Positions 1-7,769 of a stretch of DNA of 59,248 nucleotides are shown piece after piece. The position numbers and the translations under genes are program-made. The notes below the pieces were generated by a model, which made no database searches, was not told where the DNA came from, and saw only the letters and a program-made list of their open reading frames with translations. The DNA comes from Sporolactobacillus mangiferae. Its GTDB lineage: Bacteria > Bacillota > Bacilli > Bacillales > Sporolactobacillaceae. The stretch spans positions 1-59,248 of the forward strand of contig NZ_JAMAST010000015.1 in NCBI RefSeq assembly GCF_023336505.1, read 5' to 3'. Numbering within the stretch: position 1 is the first letter of the stretch; every line of letters begins with the position of its first letter.

Positions 1-143
1 CGGCTGCTTAGAGGCACGTGCGCAGTCTCCGGTATGCATCGAAGAGACGTGCAGTCAACAGCAGACACGCATTTTCAAGCTCAACGTTTAGCACATTGTT
101 AATCAGTGAAAAATCAGCTAATGTATTCATAATCGGTTCACAT

Positions 144-155
144 TGTAACGTTACA
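144..155. promoter_or_regulatory. 12-bp perfect palindrome, candidate operator of the ABC exporter pair
   Basis: TGTAACGTTACA reads the same on both strands and lies 45 bases before the first ABC transporter gene. A TACACT hexamer (152-157) overlapping its right half could be a -10 element. Multidrug exporters of this type are often controlled by a small TetR, MarR or MerR repressor; none is encoded in the window, so the regulator would lie upstream. The rest of bases 1-200 holds no convincing gene. Confidence 0.4.
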
Positions 156-200
156 CTAGGTCATAGCAACGCGTCTGAATTTAAGATTGGAGATGAATGA

Positions 201-1934
201 ATGATCCGTCTGGCAAAATACATGCGGCCGTATTTATGGCCGGCTTTATTTTCTATTCTTTTTGTTTTTTTTCAGTCATTGGCAAATCTGTATCTACCCA
301 CATTAATGTCGGATATTGTGGATACGGGTATTGTGAAGGGTGATTTACCTTATATTTATAAAATGGGCGGTTATATGCTGCTAGTGACCTTTGTTGCTGG
401 GGGTCTGACGGTTGCAGCTAACTATTTAGCGTCGAAAGCGGCTTCGGGTTTTGGTCGGGATGTAAGGAATACGATGTTCGCACATGTTGAGACATTCTCG
501 CTTAATGAGTTCGACCAAGTGGGAACAAGCTCACTGATTACCCGAACAACGAATGATATTGCACAAATTGAGCAAGTGTATATGATGATCCTGAAAATGA
601 TGACGATGGCTCCTCTGATGTTGATTGGCGGTATTATTATGGCCGTCTCTAAAGATTCCCGGCTGTCCTTAGTGTTGGTTGTTGCCCTGCCGATCATGAT
701 TATCTCGATTTTATTAATTGCGGCAAGGGCTCTGCCTCTTTTTAAGGTGATTCAAAAGAAAATGGATCGATTGAATTTGATTTTACGGGAAGAACTAACG
801 GGCATTCGCGTCATTCGGTCGTTTAATCGCACCGCGCATGAAACAGAACGATTCGATCAGGCCAATAAGGATATTACGCAGATCTCGATCCGAATTAATC
901 AATTTATGTCTCTTGCCATGCCACTCATGATGCTGATTATGAATTTATCGACGGTCGCCATTGTTTGGTTTGGCGGCTTGCGCATTGACAGCGGTTCGAT
1001 TGAAGTCGGCGATCTGATGGCATTTATTCAATATGCGATGCAAATTATGTTTTCGATCTTAATGGGAATCATGATGTTTATCATGATCCCACGAGCACAA
1101 ATTTCTGCGGGCCGTGTCAACGAAGTGCTTGATATTGTCCCCGTGGTCAAAGATGGGAAGACAAGTGCATCCTCCGCCGTCAGTAAGCAACCAGCAAGCA
1201 TCGAATTCAGAGAGGTGACTTTCTCCTATCCGGGTGCTGAAGCGCCAGCAGTGTCGAATATATCATTTACGGCCAATCAGGGTGAAACCACTGCCATTAT
1301 CGGCGGGACTGGCGCAGGAAAGTCAACGCTGTTGAATTTAATCATGCGCTATTTTGATGCGGTGAGTGGGGAGGTACTCGTGCGCGGTGTTGATGTCCGC
1401 AAGCTGCCTGTTGAAAGTCTGCGCGCGCAAATCGGCTATGTCCCGCAGAAGTCGGTGCTGTTTACAGGGACGATTGCTGACAACATTCGTTACGGCAATG
1501 CGCAGGCTACGGATGAAGAGATAAGGGAAGCCGCGCGTATTGCACAGGCGGCTGAATTTATTTCTAAAATGAGTGCCGGTTATCAGTCGCTCATCACTCA
1601 AGGCGGAAAAAATGTTTCTGGCGGACAAAAGCAACGTCTGGCCATTGCCCGCGCACTAGTGCGCCAAGCACCGATTTATCTGCTTGATGACAGCTTCTCT
1701 GCGCTGGATTATCGGACAGACGCGCACTTACGGGCAGAGCTGAGCAGGATGACACAGAACTCGGCTGTTATTATGGTTGCGCAGCGTGTCAGTACGGTAC
1801 TGCATGCCGATAAGATCATTGTCCTGGATGACGGCAGAATTGTAGGTTATGGTACACATCAGGAGTTAATGGAAACATGTGATGTTTACCAGGAAATTGT
1901 GGCATCACAATTGAAAAAGGAGGAGCTGGCGTGA
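201..1934 (+). CDS. ABC exporter half-transporter, degenerate-site subunit (BmrC/LmrC-like)
   Basis: 577 residues: six-helix exporter domain (about 1-310) then a nucleotide-binding domain (about 330-570). Seen motifs: Walker A GGTGAGKST, canonical signature VSGGQKQR, Walker B YLLDDSFSALD. The residue after Walker B is Asp rather than the catalytic Glu, and the switch His is replaced (VAQRVST in place of AHRLST). This is the pattern of the degenerate partner in heterodimeric exporters such as BmrCD or TM287/288. A GGAGATGA Shine-Dalgarno stretch precedes the ATG. The stop overlaps the next gene's GTG start, so the two are translationally coupled. Likely role: export of a drug or lipid-like compound across the membrane; the substrate cannot be read from sequence. 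Confidence 0.9.
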   Translation: MIRLAKYMRPYLWPALFSILFVFFQSLANLYLPTLMSDIVDTGIVKGDLPYIYKMGGYMLLVTFVAGGLTVAANYLASKAASGFGRDVRNTMFAHVETFSLNEFDQVGTSSLITRTTNDIAQIEQVYMMILKMMTMAPLMLIGGIIMAVSKDSRLSLVLVVALPIMIISILLIAARALPLFKVIQKKMDRLNLILREELTGIRVIRSFNRTAHETERFDQANKDITQISIRINQFMSLAMPLMMLIMNLSTVAIVWFGGLRIDSGSIEVGDLMAFIQYAMQIMFSILMGIMMFIMIPRAQISAGRVNEVLDIVPVVKDGKTSASSAVSKQPASIEFREVTFSYPGAEAPAVSNISFTANQGETTAIIGGTGAGKSTLLNLIMRYFDAVSGEVLVRGVDVRKLPVESLRAQIGYVPQKSVLFTGTIADNIRYGNAQATDEEIREAARIAQAAEFISKMSAGYQSLITQGGKNVSGGQKQRLAIARALVRQAPIYLLDDSFSALDYRTDAHLRAELSRMTQNSAVIMVAQRVSTVLHADKIIVLDDGRIVGYGTHQELMETCDVYQEIVASQLKKEELA

Positions 1935-3799
1935 GTGAAAAAAGAAAAAACCGGCCACAGGGCGGGTTTGGCCCTCGCGGCGGGATGCACGTGCCCGTCC
2001 AAAAACCGAAGCATTTTAAAAAGACATTTCGCAGGCTGCTAAGTTATCTTCGTCCCCACTATGGTACCTTGCTTGTCGTTTTTTTCACCGCCATTCTGAG
2101 TACGGTATTTACCATTATAGCACCGAAACTAATGGGTAATGCGACCACAAAGCTATTTGAAGGTATGATGATGCGGATTAAAGGGATCCCGGGGGCGCAT
2201 ATTGATTTTGACTACATTTGGAATATCGTCTGGATACTAATCGTTTTGTATGTACTAAGTTCGCTGTTTACGTTCATGATGCAATACTTAATGAGCGGTG
2301 TATCACAGAAAATGGTGTACACACTTCGTAAACAGGTGAATGAGAAGCTGGCGCGGCTGCCGATTCGCTATTATGACGCGCATCCTTATGGAGATGTGCT
2401 CAGCCGCGCAGTTAATGATTCAGAGAATATCAGCAATACATTGCAGCAAAGCCTGGCTACGTCAGTGACTTCCATAGTGACGCTTCTTGGCGTGATTGTG
2501 ATGATGCTGACCATTAGCCCACTATTAACGGTAGTGATGCTTGTGACGATTCCACTCAGCCTGGTAGGAATTATGCAGATCACCAAACACTCACAAGGCT
2601 TTTTTAAGAAGCAGCAAGAGCAAATTGGCCGCTTGAACGGGCACGTAGAAGAAATGTTCACCGGTCATCAGGTGATTAAGGCATTTGGAAAAGAAAAGGA
2701 ATCCTATGATACGTTTAAAAATATAAACGGAAAGCTGTACCATTCCGCATGGAAAGCACAGTTTCTGTCCGGTATTATGATGCCACTGATGATGTTTGTC
2801 GGCAACATTGGATATGTGCTGATTTCGGTTGTCGGGGGCATTCTGGTTGTCAAACGTTCCATCCAGATTGGCGATATCCAGGCGTTCATTCAGTATGCGC
2901 GTCAGTTCGGGCAGCCCTTGAACCAGATTGCCAATATCTCAAACATTATTCAGTCGACCATTGCTTCTGCAGAGCGTATTTTTGAGATTCTTGATGAGGA
3001 GGAATATACTCAGGATGCCGAAAAGGCAGTGACGCTGCCCCATCCAAAAGGAGAAGTCGTTTTCAACCATGTTAGCTTCCGATATAAAAAGGACCAGCCG
3101 CTGATTGAAGATCTTTCTGTTCATGCTAAGGCGGGTCAGTCGATTGCGATTGTCGGACCAACCGGAGCAGGAAAAACAACACTTGTCAATCTGCTGATGC
3201 GTTTCTATGAGGTCAACTCAGGCAGCATTTTGATTGACGGTGCAGACATCCGTTCCCTGTCAAGAGAGCGGCTGCATCAATTATTCGGCATGGTTCTGCA
3301 GGATACATGGCTTTTCAAGGGAACCATTCGGGAGAATATTGCTTACGGCCGCAAGCATGCAACGGAAGAGGAGATTGTCCGTGCTGCCGAAGCAGCCAAT
3401 GCGGACCACTTTATTCGTACATTGCCGGACGGCTATGATACCATTCTCAATGAAGAGGGTACGAATATCTCACAAGGGCAGAAGCAGCTGCTGACTATCG
3501 CGCGTGCTTTATTGGCTGATCCGGTGATCCTTATTCTGGACGAGGCAACGAGCAGTGTGGATACGCGGACAGAAATGCATATACAGAAGGCAATGAACAC
3601 CCTGATGAAGAATCGCACAAGCTTCGTGATCGCCCACAGACTCTCGACAATCAAAGAGGCGGATCTGATTCTGGTCATGAATCACGGACGTGTGATTGAG
3701 CAGGGAACACACCAAAAGTTACTTGAGAAACAAGGATTTTATGCAGATTTGTATAACAGCCAATTTGTCGATGCGGTGCATCAGCAGGAAATTGGCTAA
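1931..3799 (+). CDS. ABC exporter half-transporter, catalytic-site subunit (BmrD/LmrD-like)
   Basis: 622 residues starting at a GTG that overlaps the upstream stop by four bases. A proline/glycine-rich N-terminal tail (about 40 residues) precedes six transmembrane helices and a nucleotide-binding domain (about 380-610). Walker A is GPTGAGKTT, Walker B LILDEATSSVD has the catalytic Glu, and the switch motif AHRLST is intact. The signature is degenerate: ISQGQKQLL instead of LSGGQ. This complements the upstream subunit: the degenerate ATP site would combine that subunit's altered Walker B with this altered signature, leaving one hydrolytic site. Followed directly by a terminator, so the pair forms its own operon. 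Confidence 0.9.
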   Translation: MSEKRKNRPQGGFGPRGGMHVPVQKPKHFKKTFRRLLSYLRPHYGTLLVVFFTAILSTVFTIIAPKLMGNATTKLFEGMMMRIKGIPGAHIDFDYIWNIVWILIVLYVLSSLFTFMMQYLMSGVSQKMVYTLRKQVNEKLARLPIRYYDAHPYGDVLSRAVNDSENISNTLQQSLATSVTSIVTLLGVIVMMLTISPLLTVVMLVTIPLSLVGIMQITKHSQGFFKKQQEQIGRLNGHVEEMFTGHQVIKAFGKEKESYDTFKNINGKLYHSAWKAQFLSGIMMPLMMFVGNIGYVLISVVGGILVVKRSIQIGDIQAFIQYARQFGQPLNQIANISNIIQSTIASAERIFEILDEEEYTQDAEKAVTLPHPKGEVVFNHVSFRYKKDQPLIEDLSVHAKAGQSIAIVGPTGAGKTTLVNLLMRFYEVNSGSILIDGADIRSLSRERLHQLFGMVLQDTWLFKGTIRENIAYGRKHATEEEIVRAAEAANADHFIRTLPDGYDTILNEEGTNISQGQKQLLTIARALLADPVILILDEATSSVDTRTEMHIQKAMNTLMKNRTSFVIAHRLSTIKEADLILVMNHGRVIEQGTHQKLLEKQGFYADLYNSQFVDAVHQQEIG

Positions 3800-3808
3800 G
3801 CATGCCCT

Positions 3809-3837
3809 AAGCCGAAACCATTCCTCGGCTTTTTTTA
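3809..3837 (+). terminator. Rho-independent terminator after the ABC pair
   Basis: AAGCCGA (3809-3815) pairs with TCGGCTT (3825-3831), followed by a run of T. Confidence 0.85.
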
Positions 3838-3904
3838 TTTCCAGTTTTACTTTACGGGCAAATATATTAAACTTTTTAAGTGAAGATTGAAAAAGCGAGG
3901 CAGA

Positions 3905-4960
3905 ATGATGACAAAAAGAATTGTGTTCACCGGCGGTGGTACAGCGGGACATGTGACCCCGAATCTTGCGCTTATTGATGAGTTGAAAGATTGCGACGTG
4001 ACTTACATTGGTTCAAAAGAAGGGATGGAAAAAAAACTGGTGCAGGATCATGGAATTGATTATTATGCGATCTCCAGTGGCAAGCTGCGCAGATACTTTG
4101 ATATGAAAAATTTCAAGGATCCCTTTAAAGTACTTGCCGGTGTGATGCAGGCCTATCTGATTTTAAGAAAAATTAAGCCGGATGTGATTTTCTCAAAAGG
4201 CGGATTCGTGTCTGTTCCGGTAGTGATTGCCGGATGGCTGAATCGTGTTCCGGTTTATATTCATGAGTCGGATATCACACCGGGACTGGCGAATCGAATT
4301 GCGATCAGATTCGCTACAAAACTGTTTGTAACCTTTGAAGAAGCGGGGGCACATCTTCCCAAGGATAAAGTGGTTTATACCGGAGCGCCTATTCGTGATG
4401 CATTGTTGAAGGGAGATCGAAGAAAAGGACTGGATTTTCTCGGATTTCAGAGAGACAAACCGATACTATTGATTATGGGCGGCAGCCTTGGGGCGAAGAA
4501 AATCAATGAAGTGGTGCGCGCTTCGCTCACACAGCTGGTAAAAAATTATCAAGTTGTTCATCTGTGTGGTAAAGGCAATGTCGATGAGACACTTGCTTCG
4601 ACGGTTGGATACAGGCAATTTGAGTATGTTGACAAGGAGCTTCCGGACGTCATGGCTGCCTCATCAATGATTCTGTCCCGGGCGGGTTCCAATGCGATTT
4701 TTGAATTTCTGGCTCTGAGAAAACCGATGATTCTAATTCCGCTGCCGCTGAGTACAAGCCGTGGTGACCAGATTCTCAATGCGAAAGCATTTAAAAAGAA
4801 AGGTCTGTGCGAAGTGCTGGACAATGATACGCTGACGTCTGAGGAACTGCAGCGTACACTTACCGAAGTATATAGGAACCGGTACGACTATATAGACCGG
4901 ATGGCGGCGGCGCAAGGCGCGACACATGGCATTCAAAATATACTTAAGTTCTTAAACTGA
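3905..4960 (+). CDS. murG: MurG-type UDP-GlcNAc:undecaprenyl-PP-MurNAc-pentapeptide transferase
   Basis: 351 residues from the ATG at 3905, which follows a GCGAGG ribosome site; a TTG at 3887 is possible but less likely. The N-terminal glycine-rich loop [12 protein letters not shown] and the HESD-TPGLANR stretch match the lipid-binding half of MurG. The C-terminal half has the UDP-GlcNAc region ([14 protein letters not shown], then [12 protein letters not shown]). The enzyme makes lipid II from lipid I at the inner membrane face. The sequence resembles the MurG form of clostridia and the second MurG of the B. cereus group. It stands alone between two terminators, outside a division/cell-wall cluster, so it could be either the only MurG or a paralogue with a special (for example spore-cortex) role. 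Confidence 0.85.
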   Translation: MMTKRIVFTGGGTAGHVTPNLALIDELKDCDVTYIGSKEGMEKKLVQDHGIDYYAISSGKLRRYFDMKNFKDPFKVLAGVMQAYLILRKIKPDVIFSKGGFVSVPVVIAGWLNRVPVYIHESDITPGLANRIAIRFATKLFVTFEEAGAHLPKDKVVYTGAPIRDALLKGDRRKGLDFLGFQRDKPILLIMGGSLGAKKINEVVRASLTQLVKNYQVVHLCGKGNVDETLASTVGYRQFEYVDKELPDVMAASSMILSRAGSNAIFEFLALRKPMILIPLPLSTSRGDQILNAKAFKKKGLCEVLDNDTLTSEELQRTLTEVYRNRYDYIDRMAAAQGATHGIQNILKFLN

Positions 4961-4961
4961 A

Positions 4962-5004
4962 AAAGCAGACGTTTCGTAAGAGAGTCGAAACGTCTGCTTT
5001 TTTG
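4962..5004 (+). terminator. Strong terminator after murG
   Basis: A long perfect stem (AAAGCAGACGTTTCG with its complement) closes on a nine-base loop and ends in a T run. Confidence 0.95.
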
Positions 5005-5241
5005 TTGGTGCCGGTAAATTTTTATTATGGATTTGCCCGCTGATTAATCAGCGGAGTTGCTCGTGGGCGTTTTCGGTGATGGTGAGCCAGGGTAGATCCC
5101 GCATATCCCAATCCGTGGAAGTAAGATCTGGCTATGCCTGGGTTTTCTGCACTGTCAATCACACGGGGCAAGCCTGGAAAACATACACTGAGAAGGACAG
5201 TTGACAGCTGAAGACGTGCACATAGTTTGCTAGCGGTAGGA
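5005..5241. other. Non-coding stretch rich in inverted repeats upstream of gin
   Basis: No gene is supported. It holds a perfect 18-bp palindrome, CCGCTGATTAATCAGCGG (5037-5054). Further on, CTGTCAA (5152-5158) and TTGACAG (5201-5207) form an inverted pair with GTTTTC and GAAAAC nested between them. This could be a protein-binding region or a structured leader or small RNA. No clear promoter for a separate RNA was found. Confidence 0.4.
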
Positions 5242-5271
5242 TGAATAGTTTTTGAATGTATGGGAAAACTA
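5242..5271 (+). promoter_or_regulatory. Candidate sigma-F promoter of gin
   Basis: The -10 region GGGAAAACTA (5262-5271) fits the sigma-F pattern GGnRAnAMTW at every position. A TGAATA -35-like element (5242-5247) lies 14 bases upstream, one mismatch from wGyATA. In B. subtilis csfB/gin is sigma-F controlled, so motif and gene identity agree. Confidence 0.65.
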
Positions 5272-5290
5272 GAAAGCGGAGGTGAGTCAG

Positions 5291-5542
5291 GTGGCGGTAC
5301 ATGAACAGGGACGGGGCGAAGAACGCTGCTTAATCTGCGGGAAGACGCAGGTTGAAGGCATTCATATCTGTGATCAATTAATCTGTGATTCTTGTCAGAA
5401 AAAAATTGTTGAAACTGATGTAATGGACTGGAAATATAGATTCTACATGAATAAACTTGCCAAATTGAAAATCAGCCAGTCTGTTTCGATGAAGGCAATC
5501 GGCATTGGCTCGGGTTCGGGAAGAGAAGCAGGTAAATCGTGA
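5291..5542 (+). CDS. csfB: Gin (CsfB), sigma-G inhibitor
   Basis: 83 residues from GTG 5291, chosen because GGAGGTGAG lies five bases before it; a GTG at 5282 lies inside that ribosome site. Four cysteines form two CxxC knuckles (CLICGK and CDSC) with a GIHICDQLIC linker and a YRFYMNKL stretch, closely matching B. subtilis CsfB (64 residues). Gin is a small zinc protein that binds sigma-G, and also sigma-E in the mother cell, to prevent premature activity during sporulation. This protein carries an extra C-terminal tail of about 20 residues. A terminator overlaps the stop codon. The location upstream of the tmk cluster matches B. subtilis. Confidence 0.88.
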   Translation: MAVHEQGRGEERCLICGKTQVEGIHICDQLICDSCQKKIVETDVMDWKYRFYMNKLAKLKISQSVSMKAIGIGSGSGREAGKS

Positions 5543-5558
5543 TGCTTCTCTTTTTTTT
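5522..5558 (+). terminator. Terminator overlapping the 3' end of gin
   Basis: AGAGAAGCA (5522-5530) pairs with TGCTTCTCT (5543-5551), followed by eight T; the upstream arm lies inside the coding sequence. Confidence 0.9.
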
Positions 5559-5724
5559 GCGCGATAAGCCGAAAAATGGTCATTGTGTTCAAAGAATAAA
5601 CTGAAAAAAAGCTAAATCTTTTGAATGTCAGCGTCACTCCATGTAATTAAGTATTTTATGCGCCTGCGCTTTTTGCTACACTGAAGAAAGGAAATCGGCT
5701 GAGCGATATCTGGGGGTGGTTTCG

Positions 5725-7752
5725 GTGCGTGGCAATTCAAAAGTTCAGAAAAAACAGTGGTTGCTTTTTTCCGGACAGGCTATTGCACTAATTGCCGCTG
5801 TTGTTTTATCAATTATGTGTGTTAAGAACGGCGATTCATTGTTCCATGTGGTTCTTTCAGTTGTTTTTTTTCTTGTGTGCTTTGGTATGGGTGTCAGCTT
5901 ATGGTTTATGAAAACACGTTGGGATACGCTAATGTTGTTCCAGTCCATAATCAGCCTTTTATGGTTTGTCTGGGGAACGGGGCATTCTGAGATCGAGAAT
6001 CTCCTGTGCCTGGGTATTTATGCAGTCAGCCTTTTGCTTTGCGTGCGGGTGCTGAATCAATTTTTCGGCCGCTCGCGTCTTAGATGGATGAGTCGGGGAG
6101 AGGAAAGAACATTATATGGCAGTATTGCAGCGGCTATGATGTTTGCGGCATTCGCACCTCATACTGCAAATGCCGCCCGGCTGGCAATGTTGATTGTCGG
6201 TGCGGCCACACTGTTTGCGGTCTTTTGCACGTTCCGTATTCTAAGGCGTTACAGAAATGCCGCTTATCAGCCATTGCTGCAAACCTTGCTGCTCGGATTG
6301 GTGTTCGCGTTTTTTCCAAATCTCGGCTTATCCGTCTTTCCGTCCATCTTTTCGGACCAACTGATTTTCAGTCAGCTGGCCGGCATTTTTACAATGATTC
6401 TGCCGCTGCTTATATTTTATATAATTGTATTCAGACATTTTATCGACATATCGTATTTCATGACGCGTGTGTGTTATTGTGCCGCTATTGCCGCACCGAT
6501 GGCTGCTCTGCTTGGCGCACTCTTCTACATATTGAATCAGTGGGATCTGATGACTTTTGACGTGAACGGTCTGGACAGTTATCGCTTTTCTGCTGTTGTT
6601 TTTGTTGTTTTATTCGCAGCATTGTATATAAAGAAATATCTTGATTACTCGCTCAGAAAGCGTCTCTATCCGAAACGGCTGGATTTTCAGGCCAGTCTGA
6701 ACCGCTTGCTCCAATGGATGAGATCAACGAGTGACCGGTCGGAAATCGGACGCATCCTCTCCAGAGAAATGGAGGCTTCTCTGCCGGTGGAGGGTGTCAG
6801 TCTTGTTCAGCACACGCGCAATGAGACTGATGTGATGTGTTCTGAGGATTCAAAACAGGAAGAACTTGGGAAAATGGCAACGAATCAGGATGGATTTCGC
6901 ATTTTACTGGCCCGAAGTGTGAAGACGAAAGTTGCGTTAACGGGAAAGTGGAAAATGCCACGCAGACGTCTGAATCCTGACGAGCGCGCATGGCTTGATG
7001 CCTTGATCAACTATGCACAAATCGTGATTGAAAATCTGACGAATACGCAGGACATGCTTGATAACCTGGAGGAAGCTTCTGCACCGAGTACATCCCTTCC
7101 GCTGACCATAAAAAAAATGATGCTGCGTATTTCGGAACGTGAGCGCTGGAAATTGTCGCGCAGGCTGCATGATCAGAACATGCAGGATCAGCTTGACGTT
7201 GCCCGTCAGCTGGATGTCTGGGCTGCAGAAACGGAGGATGCGCAAAACAAAGCGTTGATGGTCAATATTCGTGAACGGATTTTAGACAGTATTTTTGTAC
7301 TTCGCCAGGTGATTAATGATCTTCATCCGGAATTTATTTATCGGACGGGGCTTCGAAAAGCTTTGATTGACCTTTTTGATAAGGCTAATCTGCGCGCAGA
7401 TTTTACGCTGCGGTGGTCAATTGATGAGCATCTGGACGGATTTCAGCATGATTGGGAAATGGCAGTTTATCGCATCGTTCAAGAATTGCTGAATAATGCC
7501 CAAAAGCATTCTCGAGCAAGGCTTGTAACACTTGATCTGAGAAAGAAGGATGGACGTTTTCTGCTGGCCTATGCCGATGATGGCATCGGGATGGACGTTT
7601 CCGGGATTGGATACTCTTTTGGGACAATGGGATTTCCAGGCATGATCGGACGTGTGGAGGGGCTTGGCGGGCAGGCAGCTATCGAATCAGAGAAGGGCAA
7701 GGGCGTGTCCATTGTGATTCAATGGGCAGATAAAGAGCGCGATTGCTCATGA
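5725..7752 (+). CDS. ComP-like membrane sensor histidine kinase, no PDZ domain
   Basis: 675 residues from GTG 5725 (GGGGGTGG five bases upstream; a GTG at 5716 lies within that ribosome site). About eight to ten hydrophobic helices fill residues 10-310, then a GAF-like region, then a HisKA_3 domain (ISERERWKLSRRLHDQNMQD, phospho-acceptor His near 482) and an HATPase domain (QELLNNAQKHS, DDGIGMD, MGFPGMIGR). The family is NarL/ComP-type two-component kinases. The short N-terminus lacks the extracytoplasmic PDZ-like loop found in the next kinase. It sits 17 bases upstream of the second kinase and presumably shares the ComA-like regulator. The signal is unknown; no comQ or comX is nearby. Confidence 0.85.
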   Translation: MRGNSKVQKKQWLLFSGQAIALIAAVVLSIMCVKNGDSLFHVVLSVVFFLVCFGMGVSLWFMKTRWDTLMLFQSIISLLWFVWGTGHSEIENLLCLGIYAVSLLLCVRVLNQFFGRSRLRWMSRGEERTLYGSIAAAMMFAAFAPHTANAARLAMLIVGAATLFAVFCTFRILRRYRNAAYQPLLQTLLLGLVFAFFPNLGLSVFPSIFSDQLIFSQLAGIFTMILPLLIFYIIVFRHFIDISYFMTRVCYCAAIAAPMAALLGALFYILNQWDLMTFDVNGLDSYRFSAVVFVVLFAALYIKKYLDYSLRKRLYPKRLDFQASLNRLLQWMRSTSDRSEIGRILSREMEASLPVEGVSLVQHTRNETDVMCSEDSKQEELGKMATNQDGFRILLARSVKTKVALTGKWKMPRRRLNPDERAWLDALINYAQIVIENLTNTQDMLDNLEEASAPSTSLPLTIKKMMLRISERERWKLSRRLHDQNMQDQLDVARQLDVWAAETEDAQNKALMVNIRERILDSIFVLRQVINDLHPEFIYRTGLRKALIDLFDKANLRADFTLRWSIDEHLDGFQHDWEMAVYRIVQELLNNAQKHSRARLVTLDLRKKDGRFLLAYADDGIGMDVSGIGYSFGTMGFPGMIGRVEGLGGQAAIESEKGKGVSIVIQWADKERDCS

Positions 7753-7769
7753 AGCAGGGGGAGAGCGGA

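Noticed and set aside
18-200. 60-codon open frame before the ABC genes
   Set aside because: No ribosome site, unusual composition, no recognisable domain; it covers the likely promoter and operator.
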